Source: Serratia liquefaciens ATCC 27592
GTDB lineage: Bacteria > Pseudomonadota > Gammaproteobacteria > Enterobacterales > Enterobacteriaceae
DNA: 64,000 nucleotides
NCBI RefSeq assembly: GCF_000422085.1
Contig: NC_021741.1
Coordinates: 2,480,001 to 2,544,000 of the forward strand
Direction of reading: 5' to 3'
Numbering within the stretch: position 1 is the stretch's first letter; each line of letters opens with the position of its first letter. A program made the position numbers and the translations under genes. This document shows positions 15,771 to 25,761 of the stretch, piece after piece. The notes under the pieces were generated by a model, which was not told the origin of the DNA, made no database searches, and was given only the letters and a program-made list of their open reading frames with translations.

Positions 15771-17291
15771 TCAAAACAGCCCGAGCGGCTTACTGTCGTA
15801 ACTGACCAACAGGTTTTTGACCTGCTGGTAATGCGACAGCGCTACCTTGTGGGTCTCGCGGCCGACGCCGGAGTTTTTGTAACCGCCGAAGGCAGCATGC
15901 GCCGGATACAGGTGATAACAGTTGGTCCACACGCGTCCGGCCTTGATGGCGCGCCCCATGCGATAGGCGCGATTTACGTCGCGGGTCCACAAACCGGCAC
16001 CCAGCCCGAACTCACTGTCGTTGGCCAATGCCAGTGCTTCGGCTTCGTCTTTGAAGGTGGTCACGCCGATCACCGGTCCGAAGATCTCTTCACGGAAGAA
16101 ACGCATGCTGTTATTGCCGGTGATTAAGGTGGGCTGCAGATAAAAACCGCTTTGCAAAGTTTGCTCATGGCTGGCGCGCTCGCCGCCGGCAATGATTTTT
16201 CCGCCTTCGTTTTTAGCGATCTCGATGTAAGACAGGATCTTGTCGAACTGCTGCTGAGACGCCTGAGCACCGATCATGGTGTCGGTGTCAAAGGGGTCAC
16301 CCTGGCGAATGGTGGTGATGCGCGCCAGCACTTTTTCCATAAATTGCGGGTAAATCGATTCCTGAATCAGGGCGCGCGAAGGGCAGGTACAGACTTCACC
16401 CTGGTTGAAGAAGCCAAGAATCAGCCCCTCAACCGCCTTGTCGATGAATTCGGGTTCCGCCTGCATGATGTCTTCAAAGAAGATGTTAGGCGATTTACCG
16501 CCCAGCTCCACGGTGCTGGGAATGATATTTTCCGCCGCGCAGGCCAGAATATGGCGGCCTACCGGGGTTGAACCGGTAAAGGCGATTTTGTCGATACGCT
16601 TGCTGGTTGCCAATGCCTCACCGGCTTCTTTACCGAAACCGTGAACCACATTGAGCACGCCCGGCGGCAGCAAGTCACCAATCATTTCCAGCAGCACGCA
16701 GATGCTGAGCGGGGTTTGCTCCGCCGGTTTAAGCACCACGCAGTTGCCGGCGGCCAGCGCCGGGGCTAGTTTCCATGCGGCCATCAACAGCGGGAAGTTC
16801 CAGGGAATAATCTGCCCAACCACGCCCAGAGGCTCATAGATATGGTAGGCCACGGTGTTTTGATCGATCTCAGCGGCGGTGCCTTCCTGTGCACGCAAAC
16901 AGCCGGCGAAATAGCGGAAGTGGTCGATCGCCAGCGGAATGTCCGCGTTCAGCGTTTCGCGGATCGGTTTGCCGTTGTCCCAGCTTTCGGTCAGTGCCAG
17001 CAATTCGAGCTTTGACTCCATACGATCGGCGATCGCCAGCAGCACATTAGACCTTTCCTGAACGCTGGCTTTCCCCCAGGTTTCGGCTGCGGCATGCGCC
17101 GCATCCAGCGCTTGTTCGATATCTTTCGCGTCGGAGCGCGGGAATTCGGCGACAGTCTGACCTGTCATCGGGGAGGTGTCGGTGAAGTAGTTGCCTGAAA
17201 CGGGTTCGACAAATTTGCCGCCAATGTAGTTGCCGTAGCGCTGTTTGAAAGAGACCAACGAACCAGGCAAACCAGGATGAACGTATTTCAT
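15771..17291 (-). CDS. aldB: NAD(P)-dependent aldehyde dehydrogenase, AldB/ExaC type
   Basis: From the start [20 protein letters not shown] the protein has 506 residues, as expected for AldB/ExaC acetaldehyde dehydrogenases, which convert acetaldehyde to acetate. Visible are the cofactor segment [26 protein letters not shown], the catalytic Glu in [12 protein letters not shown] and the catalytic Cys in [12 protein letters not shown]. The upstream frame to 17423 is rejected because it runs through the promoter. A sigma-54 promoter lies upstream, and the divergent sigma-54 activator at 17569 is the expected regulator. Redox partner: adhP at 14700. Confidence 0.92.
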   Translation of the reverse strand: MKYVHPGLPGSLVSFKQRYGNYIGGKFVEPVSGNYFTDTSPMTGQTVAEFPRSDAKDIEQALDAAHAAAETWGKASVQERSNVLLAIADRMESKLELLALTESWDNGKPIRETLNADIPLAIDHFRYFAGCLRAQEGTAAEIDQNTVAYHIYEPLGVVGQIIPWNFPLLMAAWKLAPALAAGNCVVLKPAEQTPLSICVLLEMIGDLLPPGVLNVVHGFGKEAGEALATSKRIDKIAFTGSTPVGRHILACAAENIIPSTVELGGKSPNIFFEDIMQAEPEFIDKAVEGLILGFFNQGEVCTCPSRALIQESIYPQFMEKVLARITTIRQGDPFDTDTMIGAQASQQQFDKILSYIEIAKNEGGKIIAGGERASHEQTLQSGFYLQPTLITGNNSMRFFREEIFGPVIGVTTFKDEAEALALANDSEFGLGAGLWTRDVNRAYRMGRAIKAGRVWTNCYHLYPAHAAFGGYKNSGVGRETHKVALSHYQQVKNLLVSYDSKPLGLF

Positions 17292-17359
17292 GTAACACCT
17301 CTCATGGGAACGGAGACTGTAAGGGTGGTGCCTGATAGCCGGCACTCTACAGACACTTA

Positions 17360-17375
17360 AGCATTGCCCATGCCA
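17360..17375 (-). promoter_or_regulatory. Sigma-54 (-24/-12) promoter of aldB
   Basis: On the minus strand the site reads TGGCATGGGCAATGCT, with the GG and GC doublets exactly 10 bases apart. It lies about 70-85 bp upstream of the aldB ATG and faces away from the sigma-54 activator gene. Confidence 0.72.
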
Positions 17376-17503
17376 CATTGATGGAAAGCTGTGCCACATA
17401 AATAAATAATATAAAAATATCAACTAACTAAAACAGAATAATAGCTACCAATGCCAATAAAGCCCCTGGCTTACTATTCATTTCTATTGTTTTTTGTGTT
17501 CCA

Positions 17504-17522
17504 TGTCGCAACGCATGAGACA
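17504..17522. promoter_or_regulatory. Candidate enhancer site for the sigma-54 activator
   Basis: TGTCGC-N7-GAGACA is a 19-bp imperfect palindrome, about 150 bp upstream of the predicted aldB transcription start. This is a usual distance for a sigma-54 upstream activating sequence. It also lies just ahead of the regulator gene, allowing autoregulation. Its presence argues against translation starting at the ATG at 17503. Confidence 0.45.
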
Positions 17523-17568
17523 CATTCATGATACAAAAATGCAACACTTTAATTGGCGGGAGTTGGGT

Positions 17569-19359
17569 ATGCTGCATAAAGACCAGACCACCCAGACCGG
17601 GTGTATCTCTGACGACGATCGCCTGTCACTCTCCGGCCCACTTTCCGAATCCTGGTTACGCAGCCGGCACTATGGCCTCAATCGAAGCGACGACCATGTT
17701 CCTTTTATCCGGCCGACCCTGTTGAAAGAAGTGCGGGGGCAAAACGGTTGGGTTGCGCAGCTCGCGCGGCCGCTGATCGAGCGCTTGGGTCGTGAGATCA
17801 ACCGCCAACCCTCCATTGTGGTGGTGTCCGACGCCGGTGGACTGGTGCTGGAAACCTGTGGCAACACGCACTTTTTGCGTAAGGCATCGCGGGTTTCTCT
17901 GGCTCCGGGCAATCTGTGGGGCGAGCAGGAGCGTGGCACCAATGCCATCGGTACCGCTTTGGCAATGGGGGCGCTGTGCGAAGTCAATGGCGACGAGCAC
18001 TTTCTCAATCAGAATGCCGGGCTTTACTGCTCCGCAGCGCCGATTTATCGCCCCGACGGCCTGATCGCCGGCGTATTGGATATCTCGACGCCGGCCCAAC
18101 ATCCTTACAGCGAAGCAGGTTCGTTGATTCTGCAGGCTGTCCGGCACATTGAACATCAATGGGTGAAAAGCTGTGTCACCGACCGACATTGGACACTGCG
18201 CCTGCACAGCGATGCGCGGGTTCTCGGCAGCGCCCATGAGATGATATTGGTGTTTCGCGATGAGATCCTCACCGCGGCCAACCGATTAGCGATGCAAGAA
18301 TTCAATCTCAACGTGGCGGCCTTTGGGTCGATGGACTTTGCCACGCTGTTTCCGGAAATGTCCCTTCAGACACTGAATGCGCCGCGACAGACTCTGGCGG
18401 TGAATAATCGTCACTATTATTCACTGTTGCAGATGCCGGAACGCCCATCGCAGTGCGTCAGGCAGCAGTTGCAGCCTTATGATCGTGACGGAGCCGACAG
18501 ACAGAAGGCCCTGCGTATTCTTAATGCCGGGCTGGCGCTATGCATTAGCGGGGAAACCGGCTGCGGGAAAGAGTATTTCAGCCAGCGTTTGTTCGAGGAA
18601 AGCCACCGGCGACAGGGCAATTTTGTGGCTATCAACTGTGCAGCCCTGCCGGAAAGTCTGATCGAGTCCGAACTTTTTGGCTATGCGCCAGGGGCGTTTA
18701 CCGGCGCCAGCACCAAAGGGTACGTCGGCAAGATCAGAGAGGCCGACGGCGGGGTGCTGTTCCTTGATGAGATTGGCGATATGCCATTGAGTTTGCAGAC
18801 CCGTTTATTGCGGGTGCTGCAGGAAAAGACGGTCACGCCGCTCGGCAGCCGCGTCAGCTATGCGGTCGATTTCTCGCTTATCTGTGCCACCCATCAGGAT
18901 CTGGAACAGCGGGTCGCGGCAGGGGCATTCCGCGAAGATTTGCTGTATCGCATTCAGGAATTCAGCCTGCGCATCTTGCCGCTGCGGCAGCGCGCACACG
19001 TTGATCGTTTTATCCTCAATCTCTGGAGCGAATTGGGGGGTGATGCGCGGGGCATCAGACTGGCACCGGACGCTATCACCGCCTTGGCCGGTTATTCCTG
19101 GCCCGGTAATGTGCGGCAGTTGTTGAGCACCTTGAAAGTGCTGCTGGCTTTGGCCGATGACGGTAACCTGATCAGGCTTGAGGATCTGCCGGAGCAGTTT
19201 CATCTGCTTGCTCGCCCCGTAGCGCCGCAGAGCGTATCGGTAGACATGTTGACGGCTATTCGAAACGCCAAGGGCAATATCAGCCTGGCGGCAAAACGAT
19301 TAGGGATCTCGCGCAGCACGCTTTACCGCAAGATGGAGAAACATCGCGCCGAGAGCTGA
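17569..19359 (+). CDS. Sigma-54-dependent activator, AcoR-like
   Basis: The product has 596 residues from the ATG at 17569, which has CGGGAG six bases upstream; earlier in-frame ATGs overlap the putative enhancer. Domains: N-terminal signature SESWLRSRHYGLNRSD, a GAF domain (about 70-205, with GNLWGEQERGTNAIGTALA), a linker, the AAA+ ATPase with Walker A SGETGCGKE, the sigma-54 contact motif GAFTGA and Walker B GGVLFLDEIGD, and a Fis-type HTH at the end (NISLAAKRLGISRSTLYRKM). It activates sigma-54 polymerase in response to a small molecule bound by the GAF domain. It is divergent to aldB, so the likely signal is an aldehyde or alcohol. Confidence 0.9.
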   Translation: MLHKDQTTQTGCISDDDRLSLSGPLSESWLRSRHYGLNRSDDHVPFIRPTLLKEVRGQNGWVAQLARPLIERLGREINRQPSIVVVSDAGGLVLETCGNTHFLRKASRVSLAPGNLWGEQERGTNAIGTALAMGALCEVNGDEHFLNQNAGLYCSAAPIYRPDGLIAGVLDISTPAQHPYSEAGSLILQAVRHIEHQWVKSCVTDRHWTLRLHSDARVLGSAHEMILVFRDEILTAANRLAMQEFNLNVAAFGSMDFATLFPEMSLQTLNAPRQTLAVNNRHYYSLLQMPERPSQCVRQQLQPYDRDGADRQKALRILNAGLALCISGETGCGKEYFSQRLFEESHRRQGNFVAINCAALPESLIESELFGYAPGAFTGASTKGYVGKIREADGGVLFLDEIGDMPLSLQTRLLRVLQEKTVTPLGSRVSYAVDFSLICATHQDLEQRVAAGAFREDLLYRIQEFSLRILPLRQRAHVDRFILNLWSELGGDARGIRLAPDAITALAGYSWPGNVRQLLSTLKVLLALADDGNLIRLEDLPEQFHLLARPVAPQSVSVDMLTAIRNAKGNISLAAKRLGISRSTLYRKMEKHRAES

Positions 19360-19394
19360 CAAAGCGGGGGCCCATTCAGGGCCCCGCGTGGTTA

Positions 19395-20321
19395 TTATTT
19401 ATCGCCCAATCCCTGTGGGTTGATTTCGGATCGTTCGATTTTCTCGTCGCTTTCCGCCCAGCGATCCAACACTTTCAGATAACTGCCGTTGGCAATAGCG
19501 CTATTGAGCGACGCCTGCACCGCTTCCACCAAGCCATTGCCTTTCTTCAGCGTAACGGCAATGTTGGCGCTGCGCGGCCAGCCGCCCGGCACGATGCCGA
19601 CCAACCGGGTTTTACCGGTCAATTTTGCCTGATAAGCGCCGGACACGTTCGGCCCGAAGGTCGCATCCGCACGGCCGGACTGGATGGCCAGCGTCGACGC
19701 CGCCTTGTCGGTGACGTAAATCGGCTGAAGGGCCGGTAACCCCTTGGCCTGGTTCTCTTTATCCCAGGCCAGCAGCACAGCTTCCTGATTGGTGCCGGAG
19801 TCTACAATGATCTTTTTGCCGGCAATGTCCGGCGCCGATTTGATCGAGGTGATCTTACTGTCAGATTTCACGTAGAAGCCCAACGTATCCTGGCGATAGG
19901 TGGCGAAGTCGAATTTGGTTTTACGTTCCTGAGTGACGGTAATGTTGTAAACCGCGGCGTCGTATTTACCCGAGGTGACGCCTAACGGCCAGTCTTCCCA
20001 TGAGGTCGGAACCAGTTTCAGTTTCAACCCCAGGCCGTCGGCAACCAGCCTGGCAATATCCGACTCGCTGCCAATCACCGTTTTATTGTCGCGCGCGTAC
20101 AGACCGAACGGTGGGCCGCTGCCCAAGATCGCGACGGCTACAGTCAGCGTCCCCGGTTCAACAAATTTGAACCCGGCGGGGATTTTGGCCGCAGCCTCGG
20201 GATCCTTCTGGGTATGAATAGGGGTTTCGTTGGCGATCAGGTCCAGCCCCGGTGCGGCATGGGCCAGGGCGGAAAGGCTCAGGAGAGCCGCCGCTGCGGT
20301 GAGTTTTGCGCTATATATCAT
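19395..20321 (-). CDS. Periplasmic amino-acid-type binding protein, orphan
   Basis: A 308-residue family-3 solute-binding protein with signal peptide (MIYSAKLTAAAALLSLSALA, cleavage after AHA). Family segments are GTLTVAVAILGSGPPFGLYA, GSESDIARLVADGLGLKLKL, KYDAAVYNITVTQERKTKFD and GKKIIVDSGTNQEAV. The start at 20321 is preferred over an ATG five codons upstream because AGG lies at proper distance. No permease or ATPase is adjacent: the neighbours are the sigma-54 activator and a GNAT gene. It may work with a remote importer or in chemosensing. Confidence 0.88.
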   Translation of the reverse strand: MIYSAKLTAAAALLSLSALAHAAPGLDLIANETPIHTQKDPEAAAKIPAGFKFVEPGTLTVAVAILGSGPPFGLYARDNKTVIGSESDIARLVADGLGLKLKLVPTSWEDWPLGVTSGKYDAAVYNITVTQERKTKFDFATYRQDTLGFYVKSDSKITSIKSAPDIAGKKIIVDSGTNQEAVLLAWDKENQAKGLPALQPIYVTDKAASTLAIQSGRADATFGPNVSGAYQAKLTGKTRLVGIVPGGWPRSANIAVTLKKGNGLVEAVQASLNSAIANGSYLKVLDRWAESDEKIERSEINPQGLGDK

Positions 20322-20467
20322 TATTATTACCTGCATTATTATGTTGTTGAGGCGGTCAACTCACTATCCTTCAAGCCGCTAGATCTGTGAACGAACAAAA
20401 TTGGCTAACTAATTTTACAAACGGTCAGGTTGCAAAGAAGGGGGAGCGCTCGGTGAGCGTGAGGGGC

Positions 20468-20935
20468 TTAAACGTCGAGATTTTTACGCATGAAAGCATT
20501 TTGCAGCACGATGCCGCGCAGGACCGGACTTTTCCGCTCAACGACCTGAAATCCCTGGCGCATAAAGAAGGGTTCTGCGGTTTTACTGACGTCTGAGGTC
20601 AGCTCTTTAAGCCCTAACAGTCTGGCCTCTTTATGGATTCGATTCATCAATAAGGTCCCAATGCCTTGTCGGGGACAGGTGCCGGATACATAGAAATGGT
20701 CGATATAGCCGTCAGGCTGGAGATCGGCATAGCCGACAATCTGTTTATCAATCTCCACGACAAAGGGATGCAAATCTCTCATGCGAGCCGCCCAAAGCTG
20801 GGGATCAGTATCGGCGGGAGCCCAGGCATTGACCTGCTCAGTGGTGTAGTCGCGTGATGCGACCTCATGCACCGCAGAGAAAAAAACGCGAAACAGCGCA
20901 ATTTCATCGCCTTTGATGAACTGTCGAATCATCAT
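20468..20935 (-). CDS. GNAT-family N-acetyltransferase
   Basis: The 155-residue protein has the GNAT acetyl-CoA motif (FYVSGTCPRQGIGTLLMNRI, about 93-112) and the C-terminal PFFMRQGFQVVERK typical of the family (YafP-like). It presumably acetylates an amine on a small molecule or protein; the substrate is unknown. AAGGAAAGGC precedes the start. It lies 38 bp after the GGDEF-EAL gene on the same strand, so it may be cotranscribed with it. Confidence 0.85.
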   Translation of the reverse strand: MMIRQFIKGDEIALFRVFFSAVHEVASRDYTTEQVNAWAPADTDPQLWAARMRDLHPFVVEIDKQIVGYADLQPDGYIDHFYVSGTCPRQGIGTLLMNRIHKEARLLGLKELTSDVSKTAEPFFMRQGFQVVERKSPVLRGIVLQNAFMRKNLDV

Positions 20936-20973
20936 GCCTTTCCTTAAGAAGTCCCGGAAAGTATTGTACCGGT

Positions 20974-23061
20974 TCAGGTGTTTGAAGGGACGTTTTCTCG
21001 TAGCATATTGATGACTTGGGTCGCTTCGACGGCCTGGCTGAACAGAAACCCTTGCCCCAGGTGATAGCCGGAATCACGCAGCGTTTGCCGCTGCAGCTCG
21101 GTTTCAATGCCTTCCGCAATAATATCAATGGATAATTTCTGCCCCAAAATTCCCATACTTTCCACGATGCCCAAAATCGCCGGTTCGTTATTCATGCGGC
21201 GGATGAAATCCCGATCCAACTTGATGCAGTCCAGAGGGTAGTCCATCAGGTGCGTAAAGGAGGAGTGGCCGGTGCCAAAGTCATCAAGCGCGATCCTGAT
21301 CCCCATTTCCTTAAGCATTTGCAAGGCTCGCAGCACATACTTCGACCCATGTTTGTTGAAGGCATGTTCAGTGACCTCCAGCTCGATAAGATGGTGGGGG
21401 ATGCGAAACATTTGCAGACGCCGCAGGAAAGTTTCGGCGTAGTTATCACGTAAAAATTCGATAGGTGCGGCGTTCAAAGACACCGGCAACACCTCCACGC
21501 CAGACGCGATCCAAGTGGCGATATCGGCAAAAACCTTCATCTGCATGGTTTCGCTGATCTTGGTTGCCAGTTCGTAATCGTTGAATGCTTCGACGACGGT
21601 ATCTGGCATCTTCATACCATGATGCGGACAATACCAGCGCAGCAGCGCCTCAAAGCCCACAATGGCACCGGTTGCCAGGCTGACCTTGGGTTGGTAGCTG
21701 GGGCGGATTTGATTATCGCGAACTATCTGCCGTGCGTGATTAAGCTGCGCCGCACGCTCTTTGGCCTTATCCATCATCTGTGGATTAAACATGTACACGC
21801 CGCCCCGGCCGCCGTCCTTGAGTTCGTATAACGCGGTATCGGCGCATTTCATCAATTCCGAGGCGTCGCGGGCATCCTGAGGATAGAGGGCGCAGCCGAT
21901 ACTCATGCCGCAATGCAACGCCTTGCCGCCATGGGTAATGGGTGACTCAAGCTGCAACAGAAAGGTATTGGCGATTTTGTAAATATCCTGCTCGTTTTCG
22001 ACGTCGCCGATCACAATCGCAAACTCATCGCCGCCCAGGCGGGAAACGAACGAGTTCGGATTTAAATAAGCCGTCAGCCGGCGGGACAACACGCGCAGCA
22101 GATGATCGCCGGCGGCGTGCCCTAGGGTGTCGTTAACCAGCTTAAAATGGTCCAGGTCCAGCAAAATCAACCCGAGCGATTTATTGCTGCTCAGGGCTCG
22201 CTTCATTTCCTGCTTTAATCTTTTCTTGAATAAGCGTCTGTTGGGCAAACCGGTCAGTTCGTCATACTGACTGGCGATCAGCAAACGTTTTTCAGCTATT
22301 CGCTGAGAGCTAACGTCGCGCGAGACGCACAATATATTTTCTATTCGATCCTCGTTATCGAAGACCGGACTGAGAATATTGTCCCAGTGCTGCAGCTTGC
22401 CGTCAGGCGTGGCGCTAAGGCCGGCGAAGCGGGCGTTTTTACCGGTTAGCACTTTACGCAGCGCTTTTTTGCCGCGCGAGCGCACTTCGGGTTGCAGCAG
22501 ATTCAGCCAGGGCATGCCAAATTGCGGTTGGTTCTCATCGATGCCCAGCGCGACGCTGCCGGCTCTGTTGATGTGCAGCAGCGTCCCGTCATTATTGATG
22601 ACCTTGATGCAGTCGACGCTGGCATCAAGCATGTTTTTCTGCGCGGCCAGCGTGGTGGTAATTCGCTGTTTTTCCAATACGGAATCATGGATATCGGTGC
22701 CGCTCAGATACCAATCTGTTTCCTCGCTATCAGGCTTTTTCTTCGCGCCGAAAGACAGTAAAAACCAGCGGTACTCGCCGTTGTACTGTCGCAGGCGAAC
22801 TTCATTAACGAAAGAGGTCGCCGTGGCAATCGCCTGCTGCCATAGCGATTCGATAAGAGGATATTCGGCAGGGTGCAGGGCTTTCAACCAGCAAGCGCCT
22901 GGGTTATCAAATGAGGAGAGGCCGGTATATTCACACCAAAGCTTATTGAAATGTCCCCCGAGACTATTACCCATGCCAATGAGATTAGGTAAACCATTAA
23001 AAATTTCATTAGCCATATCCACAGGCGGTTTTTCATCACTGCGCTCGGGTAGAACACTCAT
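20974..23061 (-). CDS. PAS-GGDEF-EAL cyclic di-GMP signalling protein
   Basis: A 695-residue soluble protein. Two PAS-like domains (about 15-130 and 140-250; the first with VRLRQYNGEYRWFLLSFG) precede a GGDEF domain (about 260-425) with intact RLGGDEF, and an EAL domain (about 440-690) with EALLRW, ELEVTEH, DDFGTGHSS, KLDRDFI and AEGIET. Both catalytic sites look intact, so it could make or degrade cyclic di-GMP; in such dual proteins usually one activity dominates. No transmembrane segments are obvious. AGAGGAAATG precedes the start. Confidence 0.92.
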   Translation of the reverse strand: MSVLPERSDEKPPVDMANEIFNGLPNLIGMGNSLGGHFNKLWCEYTGLSSFDNPGACWLKALHPAEYPLIESLWQQAIATATSFVNEVRLRQYNGEYRWFLLSFGAKKKPDSEETDWYLSGTDIHDSVLEKQRITTTLAAQKNMLDASVDCIKVINNDGTLLHINRAGSVALGIDENQPQFGMPWLNLLQPEVRSRGKKALRKVLTGKNARFAGLSATPDGKLQHWDNILSPVFDNEDRIENILCVSRDVSSQRIAEKRLLIASQYDELTGLPNRRLFKKRLKQEMKRALSSNKSLGLILLDLDHFKLVNDTLGHAAGDHLLRVLSRRLTAYLNPNSFVSRLGGDEFAIVIGDVENEQDIYKIANTFLLQLESPITHGGKALHCGMSIGCALYPQDARDASELMKCADTALYELKDGGRGGVYMFNPQMMDKAKERAAQLNHARQIVRDNQIRPSYQPKVSLATGAIVGFEALLRWYCPHHGMKMPDTVVEAFNDYELATKISETMQMKVFADIATWIASGVEVLPVSLNAAPIEFLRDNYAETFLRRLQMFRIPHHLIELEVTEHAFNKHGSKYVLRALQMLKEMGIRIALDDFGTGHSSFTHLMDYPLDCIKLDRDFIRRMNNEPAILGIVESMGILGQKLSIDIIAEGIETELQRQTLRDSGYHLGQGFLFSQAVEATQVINMLRENVPSNT

Positions 23062-23273
23062 TCGTCATTTCCTCTGAAAACCACCTGTCTTTTATGCTAG
23101 CCAATAAAAAGCCTGCGGGTGGAAATATTCAATAGCCGTTTCTGCGCAATAAAAAGCCGCCAGAGAGAATGAGATATAAAGTCGGTTAACACATTAGGAA
23201 TACTCTCGTATTTCCGCCTTTTAATGGGCCAGTTTAATGAGATCTAGGCTATTAAACACGTGCCCGGGAATAT

Positions 23274-23302
23274 AAAAAAGCCCCCGCGGTGAGGCGGGGG
23301 CT
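23274..23302 (-). terminator. Rho-independent terminator of gcd
   Basis: AGCCCCCGC and GCGGGGGCT form a 9-bp GC-rich stem with a 6-base loop. On the minus strand a run of six T follows, directly downstream of the gcd stop. Confidence 0.88.
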
Positions 23303-23325
23303 GCGATCATAACCTGTGGTTAGAT

Positions 23326-25761
23326 TTATTTATCAAGTGCATAGGCAATGACGTAATCGCCACGGTCCGGCGACTGACGAGCGCCACCGGCGGAAATCAC
23401 GATGTACTGCTTGCCGGTTGTCGGTGAAACATAACTCATTGGCGTGCCGCCGCTGCCGACAGGCAAGCGCGCTTTCCACACTTCTTTACCGGTGGAGGAG
23501 TCAAAGGCCCGCAGGTAGTAATCCTGAGTGCCGGCAATGAATACCAGGCCGCCCTGAGTCGCCAGAGTGCCGCCGAGCGTCGGCATGCCCACCGGCATTG
23601 GTGCACGCATTTTGATACCGAAAGGCCCGGTATCCTGAACCGTACCGGCCGGCACTTGCCACACCACTTTCTGCGTTTTCAGATCGATCGCCGACAGGGT
23701 ACCAAACGGTGGTTTCTGGCAAGGAATGCCCAGAGGTGACATGAAACGATTTTTGTTCACGCCGTAAGGCGTGCCTTTTAACGGCACCGCACCCATACCG
23801 GCATTGACCGATTCACCGCCATTGCTGGCCGGGGTATTGGCATCGGTTTTTTGCGGGATCATCTGTACCCACAGGCCCAAACGCATGTCGTTGGCGAAGA
23901 TGTAATGATTATTCGGATCGGTCGACAAGCCACCCCAGTTCATGCCGCCCAGAGAGCCTGGGAAGCTGAGTGAAATATCGGTGTCCGGTGCGGTAAACAG
24001 GCCGTCATAGCGCATGGATTTAAAGCTGATGCGACACATCAGCTGATCAAACGGCGTAGCGCCCCACATGTCGGACTCAGTCAGTTTTTCAGCGCCAATT
24101 TGTGGCATGCCGACAGAGAAAGGTTGAGTGGCGGAGTATTGCTCACCGGGAATGGTGCGGGTTTTCACCGGCAGCTCTTTCACTTCGGTCAAAGGCTTCC
24201 CGGTATGGCGATCCAACACGAAGATCTGACCGGTTTTGGCACCAATGACCAGGGCCGGTTTGGTGGTACCGTCCTTCATTGGGAAGTCGATCAGGCTAGG
24301 CTGCATCGGCAGGTCGAAATCCCACAGGTCGTTATGAACGGTCTGATAAACCCATTTCTCTTTACCGGTGGTGGCGTCCAACGCCAGGATGGAAGCGCCG
24401 TATTTGTGATCCAACGCGTTACGGTTAGCGCCCCACAGATCCACCGAGGAGCTGCCCATTGGCAGGAACACGGTGTTCATCGCCGGGTCATAGGACATCG
24501 GTGCCCAGGAATTTGGGGTGCTGCGTACAAAGGTCTGGCCGGGTTTTAAGGCCGAGTTTGGATCCTGATTACCCGGGTCGAACGCCCATCGCATCGCGCC
24601 GGTGATCACGTCGAAACCACGCAGCACGCCGCCAGGCATATCCGTTTGTACGTTATCGGCTACGCGGCCGCCGACGACAACGGTGGTGCCCGCCAGCGTG
24701 GGTGCGGAAGTCAGCTGATATTTTGGATCGGCCGCATCGCCCAGACCGACTTTCAGATCAACCACGCCCTGGTTGCCAAAGTTCTGACAGAATTCACCGT
24801 TATCGGCGTTGATTGCCACCAGGCGCGCATCGATGGTATTCATCAGAATACGGCGCTGGCAACTGTCGCCCGCAGCCAGGGTGACCGGTGTAGCGGGCGT
24901 AGAGCCGGGTACGGTCGGTTGTTGCAGGGGCTTGGCAACATCAAAGTAGGCCAGGCCGCGGCAACGGTTCCAGACTTGGGATTTCGCGTTGATTTCACGT
25001 TTCCAGATCTCTTTACCGCTGTCGGCATCGACGGCAATCACGTTGTTATGCGGCGTACACAGGAAGATACGGTTGCCGATTTGCAACGGCGTTTGCTGAT
25101 CTTCAGCGCCGTTGCCATCCGGACTCAACGGAGTATCGCCGGTGTGGAAGGTCCAGGCGACCTTCAGGTCTTTCACGTTGTCGCGAGTGATTTGGTCCAG
25201 CGCCACGAAGCGGCTGCCACCCGGGGTATTGCCGTAGTTATCCCAATCTTTTTGTTGTTTGCTTTTGTCCACCGGGATCAGCGGCAACGGCTCACCGCTG
25301 AAAGCCACGGTAGGGTGTGGCTGGAACATCTGCACAAAGGTGCCGACCATGCCAACGGCCAATACCGCACTTAGCAGGTAAGACAATTTTGCCAACGGCG
25401 TTTTGCCTTCTGGCTTACGCAGTGCCGGCCAGCTCAGGAAGGCCAACAGCATCAAACCGGCAGGGACCATCAGCCGCGAAACCAATGGCCAGAAATCGAA
25501 ACCGGCATCAACCACCGACCAAACCAGCGTGCCGACAAACACCAGCAGGAATAGCGGCACGGCCGAAGATTTGCGACGGAAGAATTGCACGGCGGAAAGC
25601 AGAGTTACGATACCGGCAATCAGAAAGTAGCTGCTGCCCCCCAGCGAAACCAGCTTACCGCCAGCAATGGCGAAGAATAAGCCGACAACGGTAAGGATTA
25701 TCCCTAATAAACAACACCATAGTTTAAGTTTTATACCCGGACGGGCATTTGATTCAGGCAT
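23326..25761 (-). CDS. gcd: Membrane-bound PQQ-dependent glucose dehydrogenase
   Basis: The 811-residue protein has five N-terminal transmembrane helices (about 10-145) and a periplasmic beta-propeller holding PQQ and Ca or Mg. It oxidises glucose to gluconolactone and passes electrons to ubiquinone. Propeller W-motif-like segments include DADSGKEIWKREIN, DATTGKEKWVYQTVHNDLWDFD and DSSTGKEVWKARLPVGSGGTPM. The E. coli enzyme is slightly shorter (796). No pqq biosynthesis genes are visible in this window, so cofactor supply must come from elsewhere. It has its own strong terminator and appears monocistronic. Confidence 0.94.
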   Translation of the reverse strand: MPESNARPGIKLKLWCCLLGIILTVVGLFFAIAGGKLVSLGGSSYFLIAGIVTLLSAVQFFRRKSSAVPLFLLVFVGTLVWSVVDAGFDFWPLVSRLMVPAGLMLLAFLSWPALRKPEGKTPLAKLSYLLSAVLAVGMVGTFVQMFQPHPTVAFSGEPLPLIPVDKSKQQKDWDNYGNTPGGSRFVALDQITRDNVKDLKVAWTFHTGDTPLSPDGNGAEDQQTPLQIGNRIFLCTPHNNVIAVDADSGKEIWKREINAKSQVWNRCRGLAYFDVAKPLQQPTVPGSTPATPVTLAAGDSCQRRILMNTIDARLVAINADNGEFCQNFGNQGVVDLKVGLGDAADPKYQLTSAPTLAGTTVVVGGRVADNVQTDMPGGVLRGFDVITGAMRWAFDPGNQDPNSALKPGQTFVRSTPNSWAPMSYDPAMNTVFLPMGSSSVDLWGANRNALDHKYGASILALDATTGKEKWVYQTVHNDLWDFDLPMQPSLIDFPMKDGTTKPALVIGAKTGQIFVLDRHTGKPLTEVKELPVKTRTIPGEQYSATQPFSVGMPQIGAEKLTESDMWGATPFDQLMCRISFKSMRYDGLFTAPDTDISLSFPGSLGGMNWGGLSTDPNNHYIFANDMRLGLWVQMIPQKTDANTPASNGGESVNAGMGAVPLKGTPYGVNKNRFMSPLGIPCQKPPFGTLSAIDLKTQKVVWQVPAGTVQDTGPFGIKMRAPMPVGMPTLGGTLATQGGLVFIAGTQDYYLRAFDSSTGKEVWKARLPVGSGGTPMSYVSPTTGKQYIVISAGGARQSPDRGDYVIAYALDK

